Source: CAZYHS01 sp964647545 (GTDB lineage: Bacteria > UBA10199 > GCA-002796325 > 1-14-0-20-49-13). Taken from it: a stretch of 64,000 nucleotides of DNA. The stretch covers positions 1 to 64,000 of the forward strand of contig CAZYHS010000003.1 in the NCBI GenBank assembly GCA_964647545.1. Direction: 5' to 3'. The notes under the pieces are model-generated. The model did no database searches. It was not told the DNA's origin and was given only the letters and a program-made list of their open reading frames with translations. The translations under genes and the position numbers were made by a program. Shown here piece after piece: positions 53,960 through 62,120 of the stretch. The first letter of the stretch is position 1. Each line of letters opens with the position of its first letter.

Positions 53960-55336
53960 ATGCTATTTATAAAAAATGCGAAAATTTCCACCGGAGTCGC
54001 GAATGAAACCAGAAACGTCGATGTGACAGTTGACGGCGAGAGGTTCGTGTCGATCAACGACGCCGGCAGTCATCCGCATCCCGATGGCGCCGAAGTTATC
54101 GACGCAAACGGACTTTTAATGCTCCCCGGGGCGTTCGACCCGCACGTTCATTTTGACACCCCCGGTTTTGAGTCGCGCGAAGATTTTGCTCACGGCTCCC
54201 GCGCCGCCGCAGCCGGCGGAGTTACTACCGTCATCGACATGCCCGATACGTCGCTCCCTCCGGTGACAGACGTTGCAAATCTTCACACAAAGCTCGCCGT
54301 TATTTCGTCGCAGGCCTACGTTGATTTTGCCTTGTGGGGCGGCGTTAGCGGCAATGCGGTGAGGGAGCTCGGCTGGCTCGATAACATTGAAGACCTCTAT
54401 CGTGAAGGTGTTGTCGGTTTCAAAACCTATCTAATCAGCGGGATGGACACTTTCCGCGAGCTGTCGTTCATGGAGCTTGGACAGGTCATGGCGAAGGCGA
54501 ACGAACTCGGCGCACTTGTCGGCCTTCACGCCGAAGATGGACGACAAATTCGCGAAAGAACGAAAAAGTTTCAGGCTGCCGGCAAAAAATCGCTCGAAGA
54601 TTATTACGCTTCGCGCGCCGAGCCTGCCGAAAGCGATGGCGTGACAATCGGCGTCGCTCTTGCAAAGAGCACCCACGCGAAGCTGCACGTTGTTCATCTT
54701 GCGTCGGGGAGCGGCTCCAATTTAATAGCTCTTGCAAAACATTCGGGGATCGACGTCTCGTGCGAAACCTGTCCGCACTATCTTGCTTTTACGCGCGATG
54801 ATTTCGCGAAGCTCGGAGCATATTTAAAGACGGCTCCGGTCGTTAAGAACGCAGCCGACCGTGACGCTTTGTGGAGCGCCCTTGAAAACGGCGACATAGA
54901 TTTTCTTGCGACCGATCATGCCCCTGCGCCGCCCGAACAAAAAAATACGGGGAACGCTTGGACCGACTACGGCGGAATTCCCGGAGTCGAACTTATGCTG
55001 CCGTTCGCATTTTCCGAAGGTTACAAAAAGGGGAGATTTTCTCTGGCGCGTCTTATTGAGATCACAAGTTCGGCGGCGGCAAAGCGTTTCGGTTTTTTCC
55101 CGAAAAAAGGGGCGATTTCGACCTATTCGGACGCCGACTTTGTTTTGATCGATCCGGACGCCGAAACTTTGATTGAAGGGGCCAAGCTTCATTCGAAGGC
55201 AAAGTGGAGCGTCTTTGAAGGAATGAAATTCAACGGAAAGATCATTGCCACCTATCTGCGAGGTAAAAAGATTTTCGACGCAAATCTTGATATTGTCGGG
55301 TGCGCCGGCGATGGCAAATGGCTAAGAAGGGGATGA
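53960..55336 (+). CDS. hyuA: Cyclic amidohydrolase, dihydropyrimidinase/allantoinase type
   Basis: The 458-residue metal-dependent hydrolase opens cyclic amide rings such as hydantoins, dihydropyrimidines or allantoin. Ligands are His62 and His64 in DPHVHFD, the probable carboxylated Lys155 in VVGFKTYL, and the late ATDHAPAP loop. DTPGFESREDF is allantoinase-like, so the exact ring substrate is open. In purine clusters this position is called hyuA (E. coli ygeZ). I chose the ATG at 53960; an ATG at 53939 lies inside the palindromic repeat. No good ribosome site is visible. It overlaps ygeY by ATGA. Confidence 0.85.
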   Translation: MLFIKNAKISTGVANETRNVDVTVDGERFVSINDAGSHPHPDGAEVIDANGLLMLPGAFDPHVHFDTPGFESREDFAHGSRAAAAGGVTTVIDMPDTSLPPVTDVANLHTKLAVISSQAYVDFALWGGVSGNAVRELGWLDNIEDLYREGVVGFKTYLISGMDTFRELSFMELGQVMAKANELGALVGLHAEDGRQIRERTKKFQAAGKKSLEDYYASRAEPAESDGVTIGVALAKSTHAKLHVVHLASGSGSNLIALAKHSGIDVSCETCPHYLAFTRDDFAKLGAYLKTAPVVKNAADRDALWSALENGDIDFLATDHAPAPPEQKNTGNAWTDYGGIPGVELMLPFAFSEGYKKGRFSLARLIEITSSAAAKRFGFFPKKGAISTYSDADFVLIDPDAETLIEGAKLHSKAKWSVFEGMKFNGKIIATYLRGKKIFDANLDIVGCAGDGKWLRRG

Positions 55337-56517
55337 ACATGCACGAAAAAATTCTGGCGCTTGCAAAAAAATACGAAAATGAAACAGCGCAATTTCTCGC
55401 CGACATCGCGGCTATTCCGTCTCTCTCCGGCAATGAGAAAAACGTTGTCGAGCGTATCAAATCTGAAATGAAGAAAGTCGGCTTTGACGACGTTTGGACC
55501 GACGGGCTCGGCTCGGTCGTAGGCGTTATCGGAAACGGCCCCAGAAAGATCGCCTTCGACGCTCACATCGATACGGTCGATATCGGCAATCGCGATTTGT
55601 GGAGCTTCGATCCCTACAAAACGCACATTAAAGATGGGCGCGTTTGGGGACGGGGAGTCGCCGATCAGAAGGGGGGGATGGCGTCGATGGTGACCGCCGG
55701 CCGCATTATCAAGGAGCTGGGGCTGGCTAATGACGCGACGGTTTACATGGTCGGCTCGGTGATGGAAGAAGATTGCGACGGCCTCTGCTGGCAATATCTT
55801 ATCAAGGAAGAAAAACTTCTTCCCGACGTTGTGGTGCTGACCGAGCCTACGAGCCTTAACGTCTATCGCGGCCATCGCGGTCGCATGGAGATCGAGGTCA
55901 GCGTTTCGGGAATTTCGTGCCACGGCAGCGCCCCCGAGCGCGGTGTGAATGCGATCTACAAAATGAATCCTATCATTGCAGGTATCGAGAAATTGAACGA
56001 GCGGCTCAAGTTCGACGATTTTCTCGGCAAGGGGACGATCGTAATTTCGCAGGTAAACGGCAGCGGCCCTTCACAATGCGCGGTCGCCGACAAATGTTCG
56101 ATATACATCGACCGTAGATTGACATGGGGCGAAACTGAGGAATCTGCCATCGCCGAAATTCGCGAGGTCGCGCAGCAGGCGCATGTCGATGCCGAAATTA
56201 ACGTTCCATCTTACGAAGGGCTTGGCTACACGGGTAAAAAATATCCGACCAAAAAATATTATCCAACTTGGAAGATCGAATCCGACAACAAGTTTGTCGT
56301 TAAAGCAGAAGATGCATTCGCAAAACTTTTCGGCTCAAAACCTAAAACCGACAAGTGGACTTTCTCAACAAACGGTATTGCGATTATGGGGATGCACAAA
56401 ATTCCGTGCATCGGTTTTGGCCCCGGAAACGAAGAGCAGGCGCACGCTCCCGATGAGTGGACTCCGGTCGAGCATTTAACAAAGGCCGCGGCTTTTTACG
56501 CCGCGTTCGTAATTTAA
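55333..56517 (+). CDS. ygeY: YgeY-type M20 metallohydrolase
   Basis: The 394-residue M20-family protein is close to YgeY, which sits in the E. coli purine cluster and was once named a selenium-metabolism hydrolase. Metal ligands are in DAHIDTVD (His78, Asp80), GVADQKGG (Asp111) and MEEDCDG (Glu145, Glu146), with TEPTSLNVYRGHRGR following. Family members cleave amide or carbamoyl bonds; the real substrate is not certain. The ATG at 55333 overlaps the hyuA stop. Confidence 0.9.
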   Translation: MNMHEKILALAKKYENETAQFLADIAAIPSLSGNEKNVVERIKSEMKKVGFDDVWTDGLGSVVGVIGNGPRKIAFDAHIDTVDIGNRDLWSFDPYKTHIKDGRVWGRGVADQKGGMASMVTAGRIIKELGLANDATVYMVGSVMEEDCDGLCWQYLIKEEKLLPDVVVLTEPTSLNVYRGHRGRMEIEVSVSGISCHGSAPERGVNAIYKMNPIIAGIEKLNERLKFDDFLGKGTIVISQVNGSGPSQCAVADKCSIYIDRRLTWGETEESAIAEIREVAQQAHVDAEINVPSYEGLGYTGKKYPTKKYYPTWKIESDNKFVVKAEDAFAKLFGSKPKTDKWTFSTNGIAIMGMHKIPCIGFGPGNEEQAHAPDEWTPVEHLTKAAAFYAAFVI

Positions 56518-56536
56518 AAATTTAAAAGGGGAAAAT

Positions 56537-57544
56537 ATGCACTTCAAAGGAAAGCATTTCATCGCGGAACAGGATTGGTCAAAGGAGGAGCTCGATCACA
56601 TGTTCGAGCTTGCGACCGAGCTCAAAGAAAAGAAAAAACACGGTGAAATCACCGACTGGCTGAAGAATCAGACGGTCTTTATGATATTTTTTGAGCAGTC
56701 GACCCGCACCCGCAATTCTATGGGTTGCGGAATTACACAGCTCGGCGGGAATTCGCACGATCTGACTCCCGAAAAAATGCAGCTATCGCATGGCGAAACC
56801 GCAAAAGACACCGCGTTGGTTTTGTCGCGCATGGGGCACGCGATCGCCTGCCGAAACTGTTTTTACGGGACCGGCAACAAGTATCTCCGCGAAATGGCGG
56901 CACACGCAAGTATTCCGGTGTTAAGTCTGCAGGACGACTTGTATCATCCAATGCAGGGCATTGCCGACCTCATGACGATTCAAGAAAAGTTCGGGAAAAA
57001 TCTCAAAGGTTTGAAGGTCACAATTTCATGGGCTTATGCAACCAGCCACGCAAAGCCGCTTAGCGTGCCGCAGTCGCAGATCGAGCTCTTCCCGCGTTAC
57101 GGCATTGACGTGACGGTTGCCGCCCCGAAAGAATTTCCGCTTTTGCCCGAATTTGTGGAGCAGGCAAAGAAGAACGCGGCGGAGGGTGGCGGCTCGATAA
57201 AATTCACGGACGACATGGACGAAGGTTTCAAAGGGGCGCACATCGTTATCCCGAAGAACTGGGGCGGATTTGCACATTTCCCGACTTGGGAAGATTCGGA
57301 CGAGCAGAAGCGTCAGATGAAGGCCAATCTTGAGAAACACAAGGACTGGATCTGCGACAAGCGCCGCATGCTCCTTGCCGACAAAGAGGTGAAATACATG
57401 CACGCGTTGCCGGCCGATCGCGGCAAAGAGGTGACAGACGAGGTCATCGACAGCGAAAAGTGGTCAATTATTTATGACGAAGCCGAGAACAGATTGCACA
57501 CCGCAAAGGCGATCATGGCGCTTACAATGGGCGGTAGAATTTAA
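56537..57544 (+). CDS. ygeW: Knotted carbamoyltransferase YgeW
   Basis: The 335-residue protein belongs to the transcarbamylase superfamily. It has the carbamoyl-phosphate loop STRTR (55-59), HPMQGIADLMT, a TISWAYATSHAKPLSVPQS segment like that of knotted members and HALPADRGKEV near the end. YgeW is an orphan transcarbamylase in purine catabolism clusters, thought to run in the direction that yields carbamoyl phosphate for ATP. AAAAGGGG precedes the start. A strong terminator lies about 50 bases past its stop. Confidence 0.92.
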   Translation: MHFKGKHFIAEQDWSKEELDHMFELATELKEKKKHGEITDWLKNQTVFMIFFEQSTRTRNSMGCGITQLGGNSHDLTPEKMQLSHGETAKDTALVLSRMGHAIACRNCFYGTGNKYLREMAAHASIPVLSLQDDLYHPMQGIADLMTIQEKFGKNLKGLKVTISWAYATSHAKPLSVPQSQIELFPRYGIDVTVAAPKEFPLLPEFVEQAKKNAAEGGGSIKFTDDMDEGFKGAHIVIPKNWGGFAHFPTWEDSDEQKRQMKANLEKHKDWICDKRRMLLADKEVKYMHALPADRGKEVTDEVIDSEKWSIIYDEAENRLHTAKAIMALTMGGRI

Positions 57545-57557
57545 TTCTTCAGCTGGG

Positions 57558-58226
57558 TCATCGGCATTTTGAACTATCTTCGATCACGTGAACGGCGCTT
57601 ATTTGATTAAGCGCCGTTTTTACATCGTCAAGAAGTCCTTCCTTCTCAACGAATAGAGAAATTTCGTTGTTTGACGCCGAATTGTCGTCGACAAAAACGC
57701 AGCCGTTGTGGCGATAACCGCTTGGCATCATTATTCCGTCCAACTCCGGCACGTAGAGCCTCGTGTCGGCGTCAAAAAGATTTTGGCTGACGGAAACGCT
57801 GCGAAAAGGGACGAGACAGTTTCCTTCGATGCCGACCCCGTACTGACAGCCCAAAGAGTTATCGACAACGCTGTAGCAACGCTCAAAGTTCGAGTCGACG
57901 GAACACCAGCCGGCGTCGGTTACCAGCATGTTGTTTTCGAGATAGCCGTTTCCGTGATGCGCAAGGGCTTGCGCAAACGCGTACGGCACCTGATCGATGA
58001 CTGTTCCGTCCTGTCTGTAGAGATTTGTGTCGATTACTTGAAGATAGTCGCCTTCAAATACGCTCCAGTAAAATGTTAATGAGAGCCGCTGTAAAACGAC
58101 GTCATCGTCGTCGTCATCGTCTGCGAACAAATTCTGAGAAAAAAATGTCGAAAAAAGGAGCAAAAAGATCACCGAGAAAAAAACAAAAAATTTATTAGGC
58201 GACATGCGTCGAAATTCTGCTGACAT
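57558..58226 (-). CDS. Secreted 3D-domain-like protein
   Basis: The product of about 222 residues has a signal peptide (FFVFFSVIFLLLFSTFF...LFA) followed directly by seven Asp. The body resembles exported 3D-domain (double-psi beta-barrel, MltA-related) proteins: LTFYWSVFEGDY, AFAQALAHHGNGYLE, LVPFRSVSVSQN and LYVPELDGIMMPSG, then CVFVDDNSASNNEISLFV where the usual Asp triad seems incomplete. Wall binding or cleavage is inferred and may be lost. The start is uncertain (ATG at 58226 or 58205; no clear ribosome site). It lies antisense inside the purine cluster. Confidence 0.65.
   Translation of the reverse strand: MSAEFRRMSPNKFFVFFSVIFLLLFSTFFSQNLFADDDDDDDVVLQRLSLTFYWSVFEGDYLQVIDTNLYRQDGTVIDQVPYAFAQALAHHGNGYLENNMLVTDAGWCSVDSNFERCYSVVDNSLGCQYGVGIEGNCLVPFRSVSVSQNLFDADTRLYVPELDGIMMPSGYRHNGCVFVDDNSASNNEISLFVEKEGLLDDVKTALNQISAVHVIEDSSKCR
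57591..57621 (+). terminator. Intrinsic terminator downstream of ygeW, inside convergent gene
   Basis: AACGGCGCTTA (57591-57601) pairs perfectly with TAAGCGCCGTT (57608-57618) around a six-base loop, followed by T to 57621. It works for plus-strand transcripts from ygeW yet lies within the coding end of the minus-strand 3D gene. Confidence 0.8.
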
Positions 58227-58322
58227 TTTTTTGAATGTCAAGGAGGGATTGCCGTCCGTATTAAAAAACTTCCAGCGCCGGCATTGACGAAAACCTATAA
58301 TTGAGTAATATCCCGCCCACCG

Positions 58323-60764
58323 ATGAAGAACTATTCACTTGATGCAGCGATAGTCGAAGCGTCGCGCTGTCTAATGTGCGAAGATGCTCCGTGTTTCAAC
58401 GGATGTCCCGCTCACGTTAATCCAAAATATTTCATCCGTAGGATTCGTTTTAGAGATTTTGCAGGTGCAGTAAAAATGTTGCGCGACGCCAATGTTATGG
58501 CGGCCTCGACTTCTTATATCTGCCCGTGTCTTTCGACATGCTGTTCAAAGTGTACAAGTGAAAAACTTTCAAGGCCCATCGATATCTCCGGTCTGCAGCG
58601 TTTCGTGATGGATTGGGAGCGTGAAAACGGCATGATATCGCCGGAAAAAAATATTGCCGCAAAGGGCAAGGTCGCCGTTGTCGGAAGCGGGCCGGCAGGG
58701 CTTGCATGTGCGGCAAGCCTTGCTTCGCGTCATGTGTCGGTGACAATTTATGACGAAAGCCGTTTGGCTGGCGGACAGCTTGCCCTTTCAATTCCAGATT
58801 TCAGATTGCCCAAAGAAGTTGTTAAATTTGAGGTCGAGTTTGTAAAAAAGCTCGGTGTTAAATTCGTTCTTGGCAAAAAGATATCGTCGGTTGAAAAACT
58901 TGCAAAAGAAAATGACGCCGTTTTTGTCGCGGCCGGTCTTATGAAGCCGAAAGAGCTCGGTATAGCAGGTGAAAATAGAGCTCGGGTTGTAACGGCGCTC
59001 GATTTGTTGATGCGCCACAAGGCCGGTAAAAAAATAAATTTCGGCAAACGGGTGCTGGTCATCGGCGGAGGAGATACGGCCATCGATGCGTCTCGGGTTG
59101 CCGCCCGTTCGGGCTCTCAGGTTATTGTGCTCTACCGGCGCACGCAAAAAGAGATGCCGGCTTATCGGCACGACATCGAGCTTGCTTTTAGCGAAGGGGT
59201 CGAATTCTATTTTAGAGTCGTTCCCGTCGAAATAACTGGCGGTAAAAATTCTGACGGCGTAATTTTACAGCGCGTGAGGTGGCTTGAGGCCGGCAGAGGG
59301 GGCCAAAAATACGAGGCAGAAGGCGAGCCCTTTTTTATGCAGGGCGACCTCATCGTCAATGCGATCGGTCAGGAGAGGGCCGAGGACATTGGCGCAATAA
59401 ATAAAAATCAAAAAAATATTTTTTCCGGAGGGGATTTTGCCGAAGGGGCAGGAACTGCGGTCGGCGCGGTCAATAGCGGAAAAATAGCCGCCGAAAAAAT
59501 AGTATCTTTTCTTAAGCTTGAGAAAGAGAAGTTCAAAACATTTTATCCTGAAGCAAGGGCCGATCTGTCGGTAACATTTTGCGGCGTAAAATTTGAAAAT
59601 CCGTTCATTTTGGCCGCTGCGCCTCCGACCGACGAACTTGAGATGCTTGAAGCAGGCCTTAAAAAAGGCTGGGCCGGCGCGGTTTTAAAGACGACCTCGG
59701 TTGAGGGAACTAAAGTTCCGCTTAAATATCCTATGATGAGCGGCATCGACGCGGGGGGCGAAAAGCTGATAGCGATGGGCAATATCGATTTGATAAGCGC
59801 TCATCACATCGATGAAGTCGAGAGGCGTGTCAGGTATCTTAAAAAACGTTTCCCAAATAAGGTTTTGATCGGTTCGATAATGGGTTCGACAAAAGAGGAG
59901 TGGCAGAGCCTTGTTTTGCGTTTGTCGGATGCCGGAGCCGATATGATCGAGTGCAGTTTTTCGTGCCCGCAGGGGAGCCTTGGCGCCAAGGCAGGGCAGA
60001 TGCTTGCTCAGGATGTGGAGGCAACCGCTAAGGTCGCTTCATGGGTGAAAGAGGCGGCTGCCTCTCATAAACGAAATTTGCCGGTCGTGATTAAAATTAC
60101 GCCGCACGTGACCGATGTCTGTGAAATTGCGTCGGCGCTAAAAGCGGTCGGAGTTGACGCGATTTGCGCCTCCAACACGATTCAATCTTTAATGGGGATC
60201 GACCTAGAAACATTTGTGCCCTTTCCGAATGTAGAAGGCAAATCCAGCTATTCGGGGATGAGCGGCCCTGCGATAAAACCTCAAACGCTCAAGGTCATTA
60301 GCGAAATTGCAAAGAATGTCGGCATCCCGATCGTCGGAACGGGCGGACCCGTTACTTGGGCAGATGCTGTTGAATTCATGCTTTGCGGTGCGTCGGTGGT
60401 TCAGTTCTGTACGGCGGTCATGCGCTACGGGTTCGATATTATCGACGACCTCCTTGACGGTTTTGCAACTTATCTCGATGCAAAGAAAATAAGAAGAGTC
60501 TCTTCTATTGTCGGCGCGTCGCTCCCATTCATCGCAAAACACGATGAACTGACCTACAAAAAAGATGTTATCTCGCGCATCGACAGTAAAAAATGTATCC
60601 GCGACGGGCTCTGTTTCATAGCCTGCCGCGACGGCGGTCACAGGGCTATCGAGCTTGACGACGACAGGGCACCGCGCGTTATAAAAGAGAAGTGCGTAGG
60701 CTGCGGTCTGTGCAAACTGGTTTGTCCGGTCACGGGTTGCATTTCAATGACCTCTAAAAAATGA
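58323..60764 (+). CDS. Fused PreT-PreA-like flavoenzyme (dihydropyrimidine dehydrogenase type)
   Basis: The 813-residue protein joins what are two subunits (PreT and PreA) in E. coli, in the same order as animal dihydropyrimidine dehydrogenase. Residues 16-77 hold Cys ligands (C16, C19, C24, C28, C67, C73, C77). An FAD site VGSGPAG (120-126) and a pyridine-nucleotide site GGGDTA (248-253) follow. The FMN barrel runs from about 413 to 740. Two 4Fe-4S motifs close it: the second is complete (C790, C793, C796, C800), but the first is C757, D760, C763, C767 with Asp at the second ligand place. Leu560 stands where animal enzymes have the catalytic Cys. The likely job is NAD(P)-linked reduction of a ring in purine or pyrimidine breakdown; the substrate is unknown. 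TATAAT at 58296-58301 may be a -10 box. Confidence 0.88.
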   Translation: MKNYSLDAAIVEASRCLMCEDAPCFNGCPAHVNPKYFIRRIRFRDFAGAVKMLRDANVMAASTSYICPCLSTCCSKCTSEKLSRPIDISGLQRFVMDWERENGMISPEKNIAAKGKVAVVGSGPAGLACAASLASRHVSVTIYDESRLAGGQLALSIPDFRLPKEVVKFEVEFVKKLGVKFVLGKKISSVEKLAKENDAVFVAAGLMKPKELGIAGENRARVVTALDLLMRHKAGKKINFGKRVLVIGGGDTAIDASRVAARSGSQVIVLYRRTQKEMPAYRHDIELAFSEGVEFYFRVVPVEITGGKNSDGVILQRVRWLEAGRGGQKYEAEGEPFFMQGDLIVNAIGQERAEDIGAINKNQKNIFSGGDFAEGAGTAVGAVNSGKIAAEKIVSFLKLEKEKFKTFYPEARADLSVTFCGVKFENPFILAAAPPTDELEMLEAGLKKGWAGAVLKTTSVEGTKVPLKYPMMSGIDAGGEKLIAMGNIDLISAHHIDEVERRVRYLKKRFPNKVLIGSIMGSTKEEWQSLVLRLSDAGADMIECSFSCPQGSLGAKAGQMLAQDVEATAKVASWVKEAAASHKRNLPVVIKITPHVTDVCEIASALKAVGVDAICASNTIQSLMGIDLETFVPFPNVEGKSSYSGMSGPAIKPQTLKVISEIAKNVGIPIVGTGGPVTWADAVEFMLCGASVVQFCTAVMRYGFDIIDDLLDGFATYLDAKKIRRVSSIVGASLPFIAKHDELTYKKDVISRIDSKKCIRDGLCFIACRDGGHRAIELDDDRAPRVIKEKCVGCGLCKLVCPVTGCISMTSKK

Positions 60765-60779
60765 CATCACGGGGGATAG

Positions 60780-62120
60780 ATGAACAGTCAGTCTTTGCTA
60801 ATTGATAACGGAGATGTTTTTACTTCACATAGATTCATCAAGAACGGCGCGGTCTTAATTCGAGGTAACAAGATCGTCGCGGTCGGTGAACGGTCGAAAT
60901 TTGCACGCGTTAAAAATGCCAAAGTTATCGACGCCCACGGCGGCATTATCATGCCCGGTTTTATAAATCTTCACACTCATTTGTACTCGTCTCTTGCGCG
61001 CGGTATGCCGATGGCCGGCAAACCGGCGGCGAATTTTAACGAAATCCTGAAAACGCTCTGGTGGCGGCTCGATCGCCTCTTGACCGACGAAGACGTTTTT
61101 TACAGCGCGCTTGTCGGATTAATAGACGCCGTAAAGAGCGGCACTACGTCAATCGTCGATCATCATTCGTCGCCGAACTGCGTGGCGGGAAGTTTATGGT
61201 GCATTTCCGCAGCGCTCGAAGTCGTGCCCGTTAGGGCTTCGCTTAGCTATGAAGTCAGCGATAGGGACGGCGCTAAGATACGTGACTTGGCAATTGAAGA
61301 GAACGTTCTTTTTGCCCGCTCTCACATGTCAAATCAGATGCTGCGTCCTATGATGGGGCTTCATGCTTCATTTACACTAAGCGACGAAACCATCGCGCGT
61401 GCAGTTGAATTGGCCGACGCCCTCGGGATTGGCTGTCATGTTCACACGGCCGAAGCGCAAAGCGACGTCGAGTTTACGCGGAAAAAATTCGGCGAGCGCG
61501 TCGTGGAACGATGGAAAAGACTTGGCGTTCTATCTCCGAAGAGCTTGCTTGCGCATTGTGTTCACATCGACGAAAGAGAGGCGCGTCTTATCGCCTCGTC
61601 GCAGGCAAAGATCGCGCACAATCCGTCATCGAATATGAACAATGCCGTCGGTTCGGCCGATCTTCAGATGCTCATTAAAAGACATTGTGCGATCGGACTC
61701 GGCACCGACGGAATGTCGCAAGACATGATATTGGAGGCGAAAGTGGCCGCTCTTGGCTGCAAAGCTTTCAATGGAGCCACGAGCAAAGTCTGTTTTGAAG
61801 CAGGCGGGTCTCTTTTAAATCACAACCCCGATATTTGCCGAAAACTTTTCGGATGGCGTATAGGTGCCCTTGATGCTGGAAGCATGGCCGACGTTATCAC
61901 AGTCGATTACCGTTCGCCGACGCCGGTCAATCCCGATAATTTTTTGAGCCATTTGCTTTACGGTGTTCACTCTGGAAATGTCAGATCGTCGATAATAAAC
62001 GGCAGGGTGGTAATGCACGACAGACATTTGCCGGGCGTTGATGAAAAACAAATATTTAGCGAGGCAGAGAAGGTCGCTATGTCGCTTTGGAAACGATTTA
62101 AAAAAGGAGGGTTACGATGA
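60780..62120 (+). CDS. ssnA: SsnA-type aminohydrolase
   Basis: The 446-residue amidohydrolase resembles SsnA of the E. coli purine cluster and guanine deaminases. Metal ligands are in NLHTHLY (His65, His67), CHVHTAE, LAHCVH and GLGTDGMSQD. It probably removes an amino group from a purine or a related ring; the exact substrate is not settled. It follows the fused flavoenzyme after 15 bases and overlaps the peptidase lipoprotein by ATGA. Confidence 0.9.
   Translation: MNSQSLLIDNGDVFTSHRFIKNGAVLIRGNKIVAVGERSKFARVKNAKVIDAHGGIIMPGFINLHTHLYSSLARGMPMAGKPAANFNEILKTLWWRLDRLLTDEDVFYSALVGLIDAVKSGTTSIVDHHSSPNCVAGSLWCISAALEVVPVRASLSYEVSDRDGAKIRDLAIEENVLFARSHMSNQMLRPMMGLHASFTLSDETIARAVELADALGIGCHVHTAEAQSDVEFTRKKFGERVVERWKRLGVLSPKSLLAHCVHIDEREARLIASSQAKIAHNPSSNMNNAVGSADLQMLIKRHCAIGLGTDGMSQDMILEAKVAALGCKAFNGATSKVCFEAGGSLLNHNPDICRKLFGWRIGALDAGSMADVITVDYRSPTPVNPDNFLSHLLYGVHSGNVRSSIINGRVVMHDRHLPGVDEKQIFSEAEKVAMSLWKRFKKGGLR

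Noticed and set aside
58296..58301. Perfect TATAAT before the fused flavoenzyme as a full promoter
   Set aside because: No -35 box lies at a proper distance, so I mention it only within the gene entry.
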